From assembly GCA_963675135.1 (NCBI GenBank), contig OY776120.1, positions 55,734,063 through 55,798,062 of the forward strand: 64,000 nt of DNA, given 5' to 3'. The stretch's first letter is position 1, and every line of letters begins with the position of its first letter. This DNA comes from Galeopsis tetrahit. Taxonomy: Eukaryota; Streptophyta; Magnoliopsida; Lamiales; Lamiaceae. A model generated the notes under the pieces. The model was given only the letters and a program-made list of their open reading frames with translations, was not told the origin of the DNA and did no database searches. The position numbers were made by a program, and so were the translations under genes. This document shows positions 21,043 to 32,289 of this stretch, in pieces.

Positions 21043-23569
21043 TGTAACGACCCCAAAATTTTAAAGGAATAAACATATATGTGTATATATATATATATAT
21101 TTTTAATAGGGAGTAAGGGGCATTACTACTTTTCAAAATAACCTAATAATTTAAATGAGCAACCATCCAAATCAAGGTGATCACCACCAAAACCCTCAAA
21201 ATAATTTAGAAGTGGCAACAACAGAAGTAAACTGGTGAGTAAGGTCCTTCAGAATTTGCCTTACAATGAAATACTACAGTTTCAAATAGTTAGCCAAAAA
21301 TAGAAATTCAAGTTTCAAAAGACATGGATTAAAGGGTTGCACTTTTGAGATCGAGCGCTCACATCCACCTTCAATCCTCCCGAACATTCCCACCTGGAAG
21401 TGGAAGGGGTGAGCATTTGAAAAATACTCAGTGGGTTCACTCAAACGCCCACTCGAATATCATACAATCTACCGTAATAAAGGTCAACCATGGGGATCAA
21501 TGTATATAATAAACATAAAATTGAGATTCATTCCTCTCAATCATAGCATTAAGTCACATAGCGACAACTCAAATTACATCCTTCAAGAATCATCAATCAT
21601 ATGACAACCATGCAACACGTTCAACATCATATTTTATATTAATAGATAGTGATAGTTATAATATAATACACGTAAGAGCACATCAATCTTGTTGGGCACG
21701 CTTTATCCCGCTCGAGCATCTTGTTCGGGAGCTACCCGAATGTGATCTTTCGATCAAATCTTGGAACGGTGTTACCCGTAATCTTATCATAGCTAGTACG
21801 GTTATTATCCGTATACCATACACTTTGCACGATCTTGACCGTATATCATATATCTTCATGTTTGAGACGTGCATGTATGAAAACATTCATGTAACATACT
21901 TCTTCACATATGGACATGCATAATCATAAGCATTTGTGTATCCATAGAACATACTTAACACAAGTGAACATGCGTAATATTAAATATCCATAAAGCATAT
22001 ATTCCACAAGTGGACATGAACATGTTTATACACAAAAAATTCACATAAGACATTTAATACAATAAATCACATGATATATAAAGTAGGCATTGTAAAAGTC
22101 AACGAGAGTTACCCCACCTATTAGCTTGGAAGTTAAACGGTATCCTCCCCTCTTAGTTCCAAGTCCTTTCCCACTTCTCGTTCCTTAAATCCTACAATAA
22201 TATTTCTACCACTTAGTCCTTAATTAAGATGAACAATAATCATAGTCTAAGTGTATGTGGTTGTGATAGTGCACTTAAAAGAAGTAAAATGTTGGCCAAA
22301 CATAGAAATTAAAGGATTTAGGAAAAAAATGCATTCTCGTAAAAGTTTAAGGACTGAAAGACAGATTTAAATAATCTGGAAGTTCAATATTTTAATGAAA
22401 AACAGTAGGTTTCAAAATTTGGGATTAAATGCCACTGATTTCATTCAAAACGGATGAAAAATGAACATTTTACGTGCATTTGAAGTTCTATGGGCATTGT
22501 TGCAAATTTATGAAAAACTTGTGACTTTTCTTAAATAAAATAGCATTTTCGTAAATAATAAAAATACATTGACAAGCTGGGAAAATATTTGATTTGGGCC
22601 AAAATGAAAATCCGAAAAATAACGTTTTAACCCCAAGATACAAATTTATCTACAAAACACAACTCGTAGTTTTATACCTCAATATATTCAACCCCACAAC
22701 TCATACCTCCACCACCTACTGTAAAAAGCTCCGGCAAGGTGGTCCACCAAGAAAATAGGCGGCGTACCGACGGAGAGACGCCAGAAAACGGGAGAGAGAG
22801 AGAGTATGAAAGTGAGAAAGAAAATAAAGTAGATCTAAAAGTTTTCAAACACCTTGACTGGACATAACTGGAGTTTTATAACTCCGACTTAAAAACTAAA
22901 ATATTTTCTGGAAAGCTTATGAAAACAGCTTTCAAACAAGACCAAAAACATAAAAATCGGACTTTTGTACTGAAAGTTATGGCCTAAAGAACAAGTTCTG
23001 ACTATAAGGGTTTTAACCCATCTTTGACCATCAATAACTGGAGATCTGGAACCCCGATCGAGAATCGGAAAAGTGTTCCTGAAATCTCTCGACGAGATAT
23101 TTCCAACGGTACTGGCCGATCAATGATCGGACATCGAAAAGTTGGCCGAAATTTAGAAGGAAGCTGAAGTGTGTGTGGGTAAAGTGTGTGTCTTGAGTGT
23201 GAGTGTGAAGTAAGATTCTTATCCTAATGTGAAGTGCCGAAAATGTGCAGAAATTCTGAAGGTGGCTATTTATAAGGTGCAAAATGCCCTAGGGTTTCCT
23301 TAGTGGACCATAAGAATGGGCCTTGTCTTAATATTTTTGTTTGGGCCCTTTATTATATTATTTTAAGACCACCAACATTAATCCTTAATGAATAACTTAA
23401 CTAGTCTTTTGTCATCCACCAACATTAATCTTACTACCATTAGTAAATAAATAATTTAATAGGTGAATAACATTTAATATTATGTAAATTTCACACAATT
23501 ATGATAAATCACATAATTTCACATAAACAAATATAAGGGCTCAATTCATGAGATTTTTGGGTTCTTACA
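21043..23569 (-). repeat. 3' LTR of a Ty3/gypsy chromovirus (Tekay-like)
   Basis: It is bounded by TGTAAGAACCC at 23569 and TCGTTACA at 21043 on the element strand, 2527 bp. A polypurine tract (TTTTTTTTAGAGGGGTAGGG) lies immediately upstream at 23570 onwards, so this is a 3' LTR. It lies inside the LTR of Sirevirus C. Left flank ATAAG at 21038-21042. No long coding frame inside. Confidence 0.85.
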
Positions 23570-23928
23570 CCCTACCCCTCTAAAAAAAATTTGTCATCGA
23601 AATTGAAAACGTACCAAGTTGTAACAGATCTGGGTACTATGCTTGAACTTCGCTCTCAAGCTCCCAAGTGGACTCCTCCTTGTCATGATGACTCCATTGG
23701 ATCTTGACTAGACGAATTTCGCGGTTTCAAAGTATTGCGGCTGATGATACCTCATAAGAAAAATCATTCTTGACTTCGAGTCCTTCGTGGTGGATTACAT
23801 GGCTTGGATCAAACACATACTTCTTCAGCATGGAAACATGAAAAACATTGTGCACTCTAGATAGATCCGGTGGTAGTGCAAGACGGTAAGCAACTTCTCC
23901 GATGCATTCTAAAATCTCGTATGGTCCA
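23570..23928 (-). pseudogene. Chromovirus integrase C-terminus and chromodomain, truncated
   Basis: The frame read from 23928 gives GPYEILECIGEVAYRLALPP, then VHNVFHVSMLKKYVFDPSHV. After a TGA it gives a chromodomain-like block, IRLVKIQWSHHDKEESTWE, with the aromatic and Glu/Trp pattern of that fold. A TAG follows before YPDLL. Chromodomains target integration to marked chromatin. Everything upstream in pol is missing; the cut is at an ATAAG shared with the target site. Confidence 0.85.
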
Positions 23929-24823
23929 ATAAGAACTGTGTAAGGGATTAGGATATCTCAGTGCTAAGCTTGGATTTTTAAGAAATAAACTTGAGTTTCC
24001 TTGAATGCTTGATAGTAGTTTGATAGCAGATTGTTGGATGCTTGAATCCTTGGATCACTTCTGAATTTATAGAACAATTTGATCATCTATCCGTTGGAGA
24101 GATAGACTTTCAAATTGTCTATTTGCAGCTCCATTGAAACGGCTATGAGAGTAACCTTCTATTATCCACTGTGTAAGAAGGTTCTTCAATGGTTGCTTGA
24201 ATGAATGTGTTGACTTCTGAAAAATGCGGCTGAGATGACTTGTGTCAGTTTCCAAACCTGCACATTTTCCAATGTTGATTGTGGCAGAACTTGTACTCTT
24301 CTCAACGGTCAGATGGGACAAGTTCTCTGATCATTCCTGCTGCAAGTGGAATGTTCCTCCATTCATTCAATTCCTTAGTCTTTAATTCTTTTAAGTGTTC
24401 AATGCTTGTTCAGGCTTGATGGCATTAATGCTTCATTAAATTTTTCTACTGAGAATTGCATTCAATGCTCTTGATCGTCTAAGTCTTCAACTTGATCTGT
24501 TATTGCCCTTATCAGTGCCTTCAGTTCATCCTACTAACTTGAGCATTCAGCCATGTTGTCTTCTTTAGCACACTTGACCTTATGCATTCAACAGATTTGT
24601 CCTAATTGACTTAGGTAAACAAGCTGCCTAGCATTTCAGCTTTAGACAACTATCTTGTACATCAAATATCTCAACATTTCTGAGATTCTAGACTTAGACA
24701 TTTTTACTGTCTCAACTATCCTGAGACAACTAGAATGATACATTTTCTATCTATTTCAACTAAGCTGACCTTCATCATTCAGGAGTTTTGGTATCTTAAT
24801 TAAAATCAATTCATTTCCCAACA

Positions 24824-25147
24824 ATATATATATATATATGTATGTATATATTTATTTATTTAAAATTGATCTATGAAATTCCAAACTCGTCGAATATTCG
24901 ATTTCTTTTCGCCAATGGAAATTAAAGTTTTCTCTTTAATGTGTTACGATTCAAAATAATATTTTTTTAGAGTGCTAGGAGCCTAGGAGTGCGCCCTGCT
25001 CAAAATGCTCGTCCGTCTCCTGAAAAATCAAAGTCTTTACAAAATACACATTTGATATTATTAGGAAATTCGTAAATAAAATTTATATTATGTTAAACTT
25101 ATTTCTAATAATTATTTATATTTATAGATTTGGGACGGGGTGTTACA
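24824..25147. repeat. Terminal fragment of a gypsy-type LTR
   Basis: AT-rich sequence ending GGGACGGGGTGTTACA at 25147, the characteristic end (or inverse start) of Tekay-like LTRs. Its other end is lost where Sirevirus C begins at 24823. A TA/TG microsatellite lies at 24824-24845. Confidence 0.55.
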
Positions 25148-26135
25148 AAGTACAAATAAGTTTTTGTAATTTCTTAAATGACAACATGTGTGTACAGTAC
25201 ACTCCACCAAATTTAATTACGTCCCAAAAATAATTATATTATGAAAAAAATACATTAGTTTTTTAAAGAAAAATATTACTCCCTCCGTCCTATAATAATT
25301 TTCACAGTATCATTTTCAAAATGTTTCACAATAACTTTTATACACTTAAAATGAAAACCCTTGTATAAACTACACCTTCACAATATCCAAAATTTTACAC
25401 AAAATGTCATTACTTTTGGCTCCACATATACACACAAAGTCAACTCATTTATTTAAATTACTCATGCATAAAAGTTTACAAAATTATTCATGAATATCCT
25501 ACTCATCATTACATTTTATTAATATGTGTACCCACCTACATATAAAAATTATTGTGGGACGGAGGGAGTAGTTCATATATATCGATTATTATGATTTGTA
25601 TCACCACAAAACAATCTTTTTTTAGGGAGATCTATAAGATCACAACAAAATAAACTACAACTTCATAGTTTAAGATCTTGATCTTCAAATCAATGTGAAT
25701 CACCATGGTATCGCTGTCCACTCCAATCATGAGAATGGGAAAAATGAGTGTTTCATTTACCTTAATAAACGTCCAGGTCTCCAATCTTTAATCGAGACAA
25801 CCCCACACTAAGGTGTTCTCATGTCGAGAATTGAAAACACAATAAATTGACAAAGTTCCACCAAGTACCAGATCCAAGTAACAGATTCCAAGGACTCTTG
25901 AGTCTGTCTCAAAGGATCCCTACCACCAATAAAGAGTCTCGCAATCACAACAGAGACCCATAATGGGCAAAGGCCGCACAAGGTGCGTAACGGGAGCAAC
26001 AAGCAGTAACTAAAAGCTATACTAGAAAAACACAATAACACTACCTAGAAAAAATAGTAAACGGGATCAACAAAAAAAATACATGAATGGTCACCGTGGC
26101 TCCGTCAGGGATAATTTATACGTTGATCCCTAACA
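25113..26135. repeat. 1.02-kb direct repeat, left copy
   Basis: Nearly identical to 28743-29765, including a MITE at the same relative place. It starts in the gypsy LTR tail and ends at GATCCCTAACA. After it the Sirevirus fragment begins at once. The frame at 25808-26041 (and its counterpart 29438-29671) is open but unrecognised, and probably chance. Confidence 0.85.
25279..25568. mobile_element. Stowaway-like MITE, copy 1 (290 bp)
   Basis: The TIRs are CTCCCTCCGTCC and GGACGGAGGGAG, flanked by TA on both sides (25277-25278 and 25569-25570). TA duplication and this TIR are the Tc1/mariner Stowaway signature. Non-coding. Confidence 0.9.
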
Positions 26136-27062
26136 CCTGCTGAAGCCAAAAAGGGGGAAGATGTATTGATAAAGGCTCTAGAGAAGGCTACTGCACAGCA
26201 AGCTGTGATGGTAGTATCTCAAGATGAGCTGAATGAAACCTTGGGTGGTTTAAAAATCAAAATCAAGAATGAAACCTTAGGTGGTTTAAAAAGCAAAATC
26301 AAGAGCAGGCAAGGCAAAGGCAAAGAAATTGCTCAAGAAGACACCCAAACTCCCACTCAAGCTCCTGCCAAGAGTCTACAGATCACTGCCTCTATAGAAC
26401 AAGTTCCTGAGAAGAGGATGGCAAGGAAAAGAAAGGCAGATGAGCAAGCTCAGTCAAGCAAGAAGTCAGCTCCAGCAGAGCCTACTGCAGAAGAGAAAGA
26501 GGCTTTAGAGCTGAAGAAAATAAAAGAGCTTGAAGCTCAAGAGCTTAAGCAGAAGAAGCTAAAAGATGCGAAGGTAGTCAAAGCCAAATTTGAAAGGAAA
26601 ATAGCCAAACTCAGGAAAGCAATCAGGGACAAAGCAAAAGAAGACAATGTCAAAGACAAAACCCTGGTGTTTGATAGCAACTATGTGGATTATTTAGCCC
26701 TTCAAGATGAGCTACCAAGGTGGTATCCCCTGAAGAAGAAATGGCCAATTCAACACCACATTGTAAGAAAATTTAGCCCTCTCTCAACCTATGTAGATGA
26801 ATTCTTCCAGTTCAATCAGTTCATGAACATTGAAGATCAAGAGTTCTGGAAAGAAGTAGTCAAGACAGCCAAAGAACTTGACAACTGCAGAATCCTAACT
26901 CCAGAAGAACCTAAATGGGCTCCTCCCACTCTGAGCTCCGGAAGGACAAACTGGATTGAAGTCAAAAGGATTCTAGAGAAAATCTATGAAGAGGAGAATG
27001 TTACAGACCTGCAGCACATGGAAGAAGTTCGAACTCGTCTATACCTTGCTTTCCGCATCTGA
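26136..27062 (+). pseudogene. C-terminal fragment of the Sirevirus family-A extra ORF
   Basis: An open frame of about 300 codons ends at a TGA (27060-27062) in AFRI. It is colinear with 41060-41931 of element A. It is Lys/Glu-rich with coiled-coil character, then a Trp-containing C-terminal block (ELPRWYPLKKKWPIQHH). Where element A has a premature TAG, this copy has TGG. A short in-frame tandem duplication sits near 26230-26302. The 5' side is cut by the 1.02-kb repeat. Confidence 0.8.
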
Positions 27063-27286
27063 AGATCAGAAGACCTGATGAAAACCACTTTCAAAGCTTT
27101 AAAGAAACTATCACTTGTAATCTGTAAAAGCTTTATATATAATCAAGTTTAGTTCTCTTTGCTTTCAAGACAAACTCTCATTGTCTTCATCAGATACTTC
27201 AGTTTTTATGAAGTTTATAAGCTCTTATCTTATATACTAAGAGCATTTATCAAATATAGTTTTGGCTTCATCAAAAAGGGGGAAAT
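27063..27286 (+). other. 3' untranslated region and polypurine tract of the family-A fragment
   Basis: It ends with the polypurine tract AAAAAGGGGGAAAT (27273-27286), directly before the LTR start. The same tract precedes the LTRs at 42156 and 52507. It primes plus-strand DNA synthesis. Confidence 0.85.
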
Positions 27287-28742
27287 TGTTGGGATGTAAA
27301 TTCACCCTAAGCCCCACTTGATGTTAGAATAGTTTTGATGGCCAAAACACTTAGAGTTTATAAATGTAATATGATCAACTGACTTTGTAGAGAACAACTT
27401 AGACTAGTCTTGTGTGATCAACTGTATAGATATCAGCTGATTAGCACAGTCCCGGCTTACATGCGCTCCCTCAAGATGAGAAGAGTAGAAGACATGAAGA
27501 CTAGAAGATCCTTGAAGTCCAGTTAAGTAAGGTGCTTGTATACGTACTTATCTAATGGAGTCAAAGATTGAAGATGGCCTAAAACAGCACAAATAATTCA
27601 CAGATCAGATGAGTGTTACTCGGCTGATATCAGAAGACAGAAGACCTAAGGCCAGAAGAGAAGTCAGAAGACTAGTAGTATAGATCAGAAGACTATGTAC
27701 TCTTCCAAGACTCGGCTGATTCCCAAAGTCATCTTGCAATTCAAATGAAGACATACCTTATTTAGAAGGTTGACATGATCCCAGGATTGAAGCAATCAAG
27801 CAGCTGGAATCAAGGAATCAAGCCAATATGGAAAGATTGCCCCAACGGCTAATCAACTCCAACGGCTAGTTGCAAGCAATCACCATTATAAATACAAGAG
27901 GATGAGAAATCACAAGCAAGAGATCACACAAGAGAATTCAACAAGCTAAGCAAGCAATCAAGCAAAAGCCATACTGTTCTAAGAATTCTCCAAGAGCCTA
28001 GAAAGCCTTAGAATACTTTTAGCTCTTAAGTGATTTATATCCAACCCATAAGAACCTGAAACCTGTTCATATTGTATATCAATTGTTTTAGGCATAGTGG
28101 TTAAGAAATTTATAAGCTTGAACCATTAGTTGGATACACTTCAAAAACCCCAAACCCTCACCGAAAGGTTAAAGTTTTTGAACCCCTCAAAGTGCAAGTG
28201 CTTACAATCACTTGTGGAGACCGTAGCTGTTAGGACGGCTCAGATCTCAAAGTCCTATCCTTGAGACTATAAAGGTCAAAACCCTTGTAATTTGTGGTAA
28301 ATTAAAGGGATTCAACATCACGTTAGGACGTGAGAGTGGACGTAGGATCGTATATCCGAACCACTATAAACCTGGTGTTATTTACCTTTCTGCACTTTAC
28401 ATTTCTGTCTCTACATATATTTTATATAGTGCATACTGTGTTTTCAACATTCTTAAACAAAGGCCACAACTTTCAAACCAGCATCAACTGAGTACTTTCA
28501 TTAAGTAAAAACAAGTTAACACTTTCATAAGAAACAAAAGAACGAGTCTAAACAAGGCCTACCATAATTCCGCATACAATCTCTTCATATAGATCACTAT
28601 AGTCATCTGGACCAGCAGACTTGCAGTCCAGTTGACATAGCAATCAGAAGAGGTTCCCCAACTCTCTTGAAAAAGTTTTAAAGTCTATTGACCCATCCCC
28701 TCTAGACTTTAATCCCATTCACTACTCGTTCAGGGACCAACA
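27287..28742 (+). repeat. 3' LTR of a family-A Sirevirus fragment
   Basis: It starts TGTTGGGATGTAAATTC and ends CAGGGACCAACA, with TGTTGG/CCAACA inverted ends, 1456 bp. Highly similar to 42156-43608 and 61436-62866. Its promoter contains two MSA sites and a TATA box. The right edge abuts the second copy of the 1.02-kb repeat. Confidence 0.92.
27841..27894 (+). promoter_or_regulatory. Family-A LTR promoter: two MSA sites and a TATA box
   Basis: CCCAACGGCTA (27841-27851) and TCCAACGGCTA (27858-27868) both match YCYAACGGYYA exactly. TATAAATA (27887-27894) follows after 18 bp. The MSA element is the G2/M promoter element bound by three-repeat MYB proteins. Confidence 0.6.
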
Positions 28743-29765
28743 ATTTATATTTATAGATTTGGGACGGGGTGTTACAAAGTACAAATAAGTTTTTGCAATT
28801 TTTTAAATGACAACATGTGTGTACAGACACTCCACCAAATTTAATTACGTCCCAAAAATAATTATATTATGAAAAAAATACATTAGTTTTTTTAAAGAAA
28901 AATATTACTCCCTCCGTCCTATAATAACTTTCACAGTATCATTTTCAAAATGATTCACAATAACTTTTATACACTTAAAATGAAAACCCTTGTATAAACT
29001 ACACCTTCACAATATCCAAAATTTTACACAAAATGTCATTACTTTTGGCTCCACACATACACACAAAGTCAACTCATTTATTTAAATTACTCATGCATAA
29101 AAGTTTACAAAATTATTCATGAATATCCTACTCATCATTACATTTTATTAATATGTGTACCCACCTACATATAAAAATTATTGTGGGACGGAGGGAGTAG
29201 TTCATATATATCGATTGTTATGATTTGTATCACCACAAAACAATCTTTTTTTTAGGGAGATCTACAAGATCACAACAAAATAAACTACAACTTCATAGTT
29301 TAAGATCTTGATCTTCAAACCAATGTGAATCACCATGGTATTGTTGTCCACTCCAATCATGAGAATGGGAAAAACGAGTGTTTCCTTTACCTTAATAAAC
29401 GTCCAGCTCTCCAATCATTAACCGAGACAACCCCACACTAAGGTGTTCTCATGTCGAGAATTGAAAACACAATAAATTGACAAAGTTCCACCAAGTACCA
29501 GATCCAAGTAACAGATTCCAAGGACTCTTGAGTGTGTCTCAAAGGATCCCTACCACCAATAAAGAGTCTCGCAACCACAACAGAGACCCATAATGGGAAA
29601 AGGCCGCACAAGGCGCGTAACGGGAGCAACAAGCAGTAACTAAAAGCTATACTAGAAAAACACAATAACACTACCTAGAAAAAATAGTAAACGGGATCAA
29701 CAAAAAAAATACATGAATGGTCACCGTGGCTCCGTTAGGGATAATTTATACGTTGATCCCTAACA
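28743..29765. repeat. 1.02-kb direct repeat, right copy
   Basis: Second copy of 25113-26135. It begins exactly at the end of the family-A LTR and ends at GATCCCTAACA, after which the sequence differs from the left copy. Only scattered single-base differences are seen by eye. Confidence 0.85.
28908..29197. mobile_element. Stowaway-like MITE, copy 2 (290 bp)
   Basis: Same TIRs and TA flanks as copy 1. It lies at the same position in the duplicated segment, so it was copied with the segment and is not an independent insertion. Confidence 0.9.
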
Positions 29766-30211
29766 TCATACGAAGAGAAAACTACATTAAAAATGGAGAA
29801 ACTAAGACGACCGCCGGCAGTGGCGGCGGCGACGAGAGCTTTCCGAGAAGAACAAAGTAGAACTGAAGATCTACGAACTAAAATTTACGAAAAACCAAAC
29901 AAAGTAGACGGAGGCGGTGGAACGATGGCGACGTCGACGGTGGAAGGACGACGGCAGCGGCAGCGACTGGCTGGAGGTGGAGGCCGGTGGAGTGGGGGAG
30001 AAGCAACTCTCTAGAGAGATAAGCGCTCCCTTCTCTCTACCACAAAACAATCCAATACCTCAAAAGTATCCACAAGAAATTAAATGGACAAATGAAATAT
30101 GAAGAATAAACACAAGAACATAAAATTTACGTGGTTCGATCGTAAGATCTACGTCCACGAAGGATAGAGGCGTTTCTTCACTATGGATGAATCAAAGTTT
30201 ACATTTCACAT
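29766..30211. other. Unassigned segment with a GC-rich patch
   Basis: Bases 29793-30014 are GC-rich and open on the plus strand (73 aa, Gly/Arg/Ala-rich), but the composition is low-complexity and I do not recognise it. Nearby ATTTACGTGGTTCG at 30125 resembles a motif often seen near plant LTR elements. Confidence 0.35.
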
Positions 30212-31320
30212 CAATGACGGATCCAGAATTTCAAATTTGGGGGTACGAAAAATATTAAGTAAAATACTATTTAATAATAAAAGTCATACGATTCGAGAAA
30301 ACTTAAATTTTGTTTGCATAATGTTCAAATGAAATTACAATTACAACTAAGAACCGACGAATCCGCATGTTCAGAAAACGGTCTATGATATCATCATCGG
30401 AAATTTGTAGAAACACATCCTTCTCAACAAAAGTAACTAAACTTTCATTTAATAATTGATCACCCATACTATTTCACAACTTATTTTTTACACAATTCAT
30501 TCTCAAAAATACTATTTCCACACATGTAGTAGCTACTGCGAGAATCAACATCAACTTGATGAGCAAATAAATTGTTGGATAATTAATATGATTCTTTGTC
30601 TCGACAAACTTTATCGAGGGAGCACCAAAATTATGCAAACCCTGAAACCTAATATCTCATCGCATATCTTCAATGAATATGTCAAGTTGACATTCAAGAG
30701 ACATCACATCAATACTTGTAAACTCGGAGGGATAAAATGTGGCAAGCTAGTGTATTCCATGACCTAAATCCTCCATTAACAAAAAATCTCCCCCAACACT
30801 AATTTCAACTACATTCTTAAATAATTAAGTAACAAACAAAACAAAATGTCACATCTTTCTCAATACTATATTCAAGCCAATCATATTTTTTGAACCAAAC
30901 GACACTAAATCAACGCATACCTCCAAGATCTCTTTTAGCGAAGTCATATGGTTTTTTAAGAATATATGTTCTTTTCACCGCATTTCGTTGATTAGGAGGA
31001 TAATCCATTATGCTTATTCTTTTTCCAGGATCATTGAGAAGAAGTTCAACATCATATAACAATTATTCCTCCTCCAATTGTGCACTATTAATACTTAAAC
31101 AACTTATACTCCCTTTTATTTTCTTGAATTTGAGGTGAATTAAATGATGGAGTTGAAGAAAACTATTTATCAATTGAAGATTACTCATTTCTTTGGGAAA
31201 TGCAAGGAGCTTCTTGAGATTTCATTCTCTTGAACATAAATTTTCGAAGATCGAGTTGTTTTTTCGTTGTCTTGAGTTTTTTTGACATAAATTTATCTTT
31301 CGTCGTTTTCTAACTGAATT
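30212..31320 (-). pseudogene. Eroded hAT transposase of the TTF/DUF4371 type, internally deleted
   Basis: On the minus strand 31040-30880 gives DPGKRISIMDYPPNQRNAVK and later WFKKYDWLEYS, matching the TTF-type zinc-finger hAT N-terminus. Then 30600-30340 gives IYLLIKLMLILAVATT and the hAT dimerisation block, ending INRF-like sequence. The central catalytic region is missing and stops are frequent. The left edge CAATGACGGATCCAGAATTT (30212) resembles the TIR of this hAT group. No matching right TIR was found. Confidence 0.6.
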
Positions 31321-31943
31321 AGATAGAAAATTAGCAACTACTAATTTAAAAAATTAGCAAATATAATTTCACAATATATCCACAATAAAAAAAAAAAATT
31401 TAAATCATTGTCTATTTCAAATTTTAAACTAAATTAATTTAGCATAATGTAGCAAATTAGCAATTATAATACAAACCCTAACTCATAACTTATTCCTAAT
31501 TGAAGTAGATAGTAAATTAGCAATTATTATATAAACCATAATTCATAACTTATAAGTTATATGTAGACCTAAATAAATTCATTCATAAATTAAACACAAT
31601 AACTAAAATAAATAATAAGTATAAATAAACATATTTAACAAAATATAAATTAAAATTTAAAGATATACTTACCTAATTGACTAATTCAGTGCACGAGTGG
31701 AGAAACTGAGAAAGAGGAGTGTGCGCCGCGTTGACATAGCAGGATGGAGGAAGGAGTATATTACTAATTAGTGTATGATCCCATTTTACGCGGAGTTGAA
31801 ATAAATTTATAATATATTTTAATTTATTAATTAAAAAATAATCTTAATAACCTGTATAGATTTATAAACTTGTTATTCTATTAAAAGATAAAAAATGAAA
31901 TGATATATCAATATAGATTGCATCATATATATGAAAAATAATA
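31321..31943. other. AT-rich stretch without genes
   Basis: No coding frame or recognised element. A GC-richer patch with a possible promoter or TE edge is at about 31690-31790. Confidence 0.5.
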
Positions 31944-32233
31944 CTTCATCCATTCCTTTATTATTTGAACATTTGTCAAAAATATTTATCCCATTATTAT
32001 TTGAACATTTGTCAACTACTCTTTACTCCTTTAAAAATCTTCCTCAAATATCTCTTATTTACACAACATATAACTTTTTACACACAAACAAAATATATTT
32101 TCTCCAATAAAGTAGAACTACTCATACGATCTCCTAAAAAAAATAACATTATCACCTTTAAAACTAATAAGCAATTATTGCATTAAAATTCATGCAAACA
32201 TTAAATGTTTAATTAATAATGAGACGGGTGGAG
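31944..32233. mobile_element. Diverged Stowaway-like MITE, copy 3 (290 bp)
   Basis: The ends are CTTCATCCATTCC and GAGACGGGTGGAG, flanked by TA (31942-31943 and 32234-32235). The length equals that of the two clearer copies. The TIRs have decayed, so this is an older insertion. Confidence 0.7.
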
Positions 32234-32289
32234 TAATTATAGAATATATAATTATAATTGTATATATAAAAGAAATCAATATACAAATT

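Larger units (their letters stand above)
20369..24823 (-). repeat. 5' LTR of Sirevirus element C, interrupted by a chromovirus fragment
   Basis: On the element strand the LTR starts TGTTGGGAAATG at 24823 and ends GGACCAACA at 20369. Removing the insertion 21043-23933 leaves about 1.57 kb. It is related along its length to the family-B LTRs at 43609-44721 and 52507-54259. A TATA-like TATAAAT (24071-24065) lies 17 bp downstream of TCCAACGGATA (24099-24089), a one-mismatch MSA site. This is the promoter of element C. The 3' LTR is not in the window. Confidence 0.88.

Noticed and set aside
25808..26041. Hydrophobic 77-aa ORF duplicated at 29438-29671, looking like a membrane protein
   Set aside because: Both copies are in the 1.02-kb duplicated segment, without homologues I recognise and with low-complexity hydrophobicity; duplication alone explains its conservation.
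25141..29765. The two 1-kb repeats as LTRs (TGTTA...TAACA ends) of one element
   Set aside because: The shared sequence extends outwards past TGTTA into the GATTTGGGACGGGG stretch on both copies, and the interior is a truncated Sirevirus; a segment duplication fits better.
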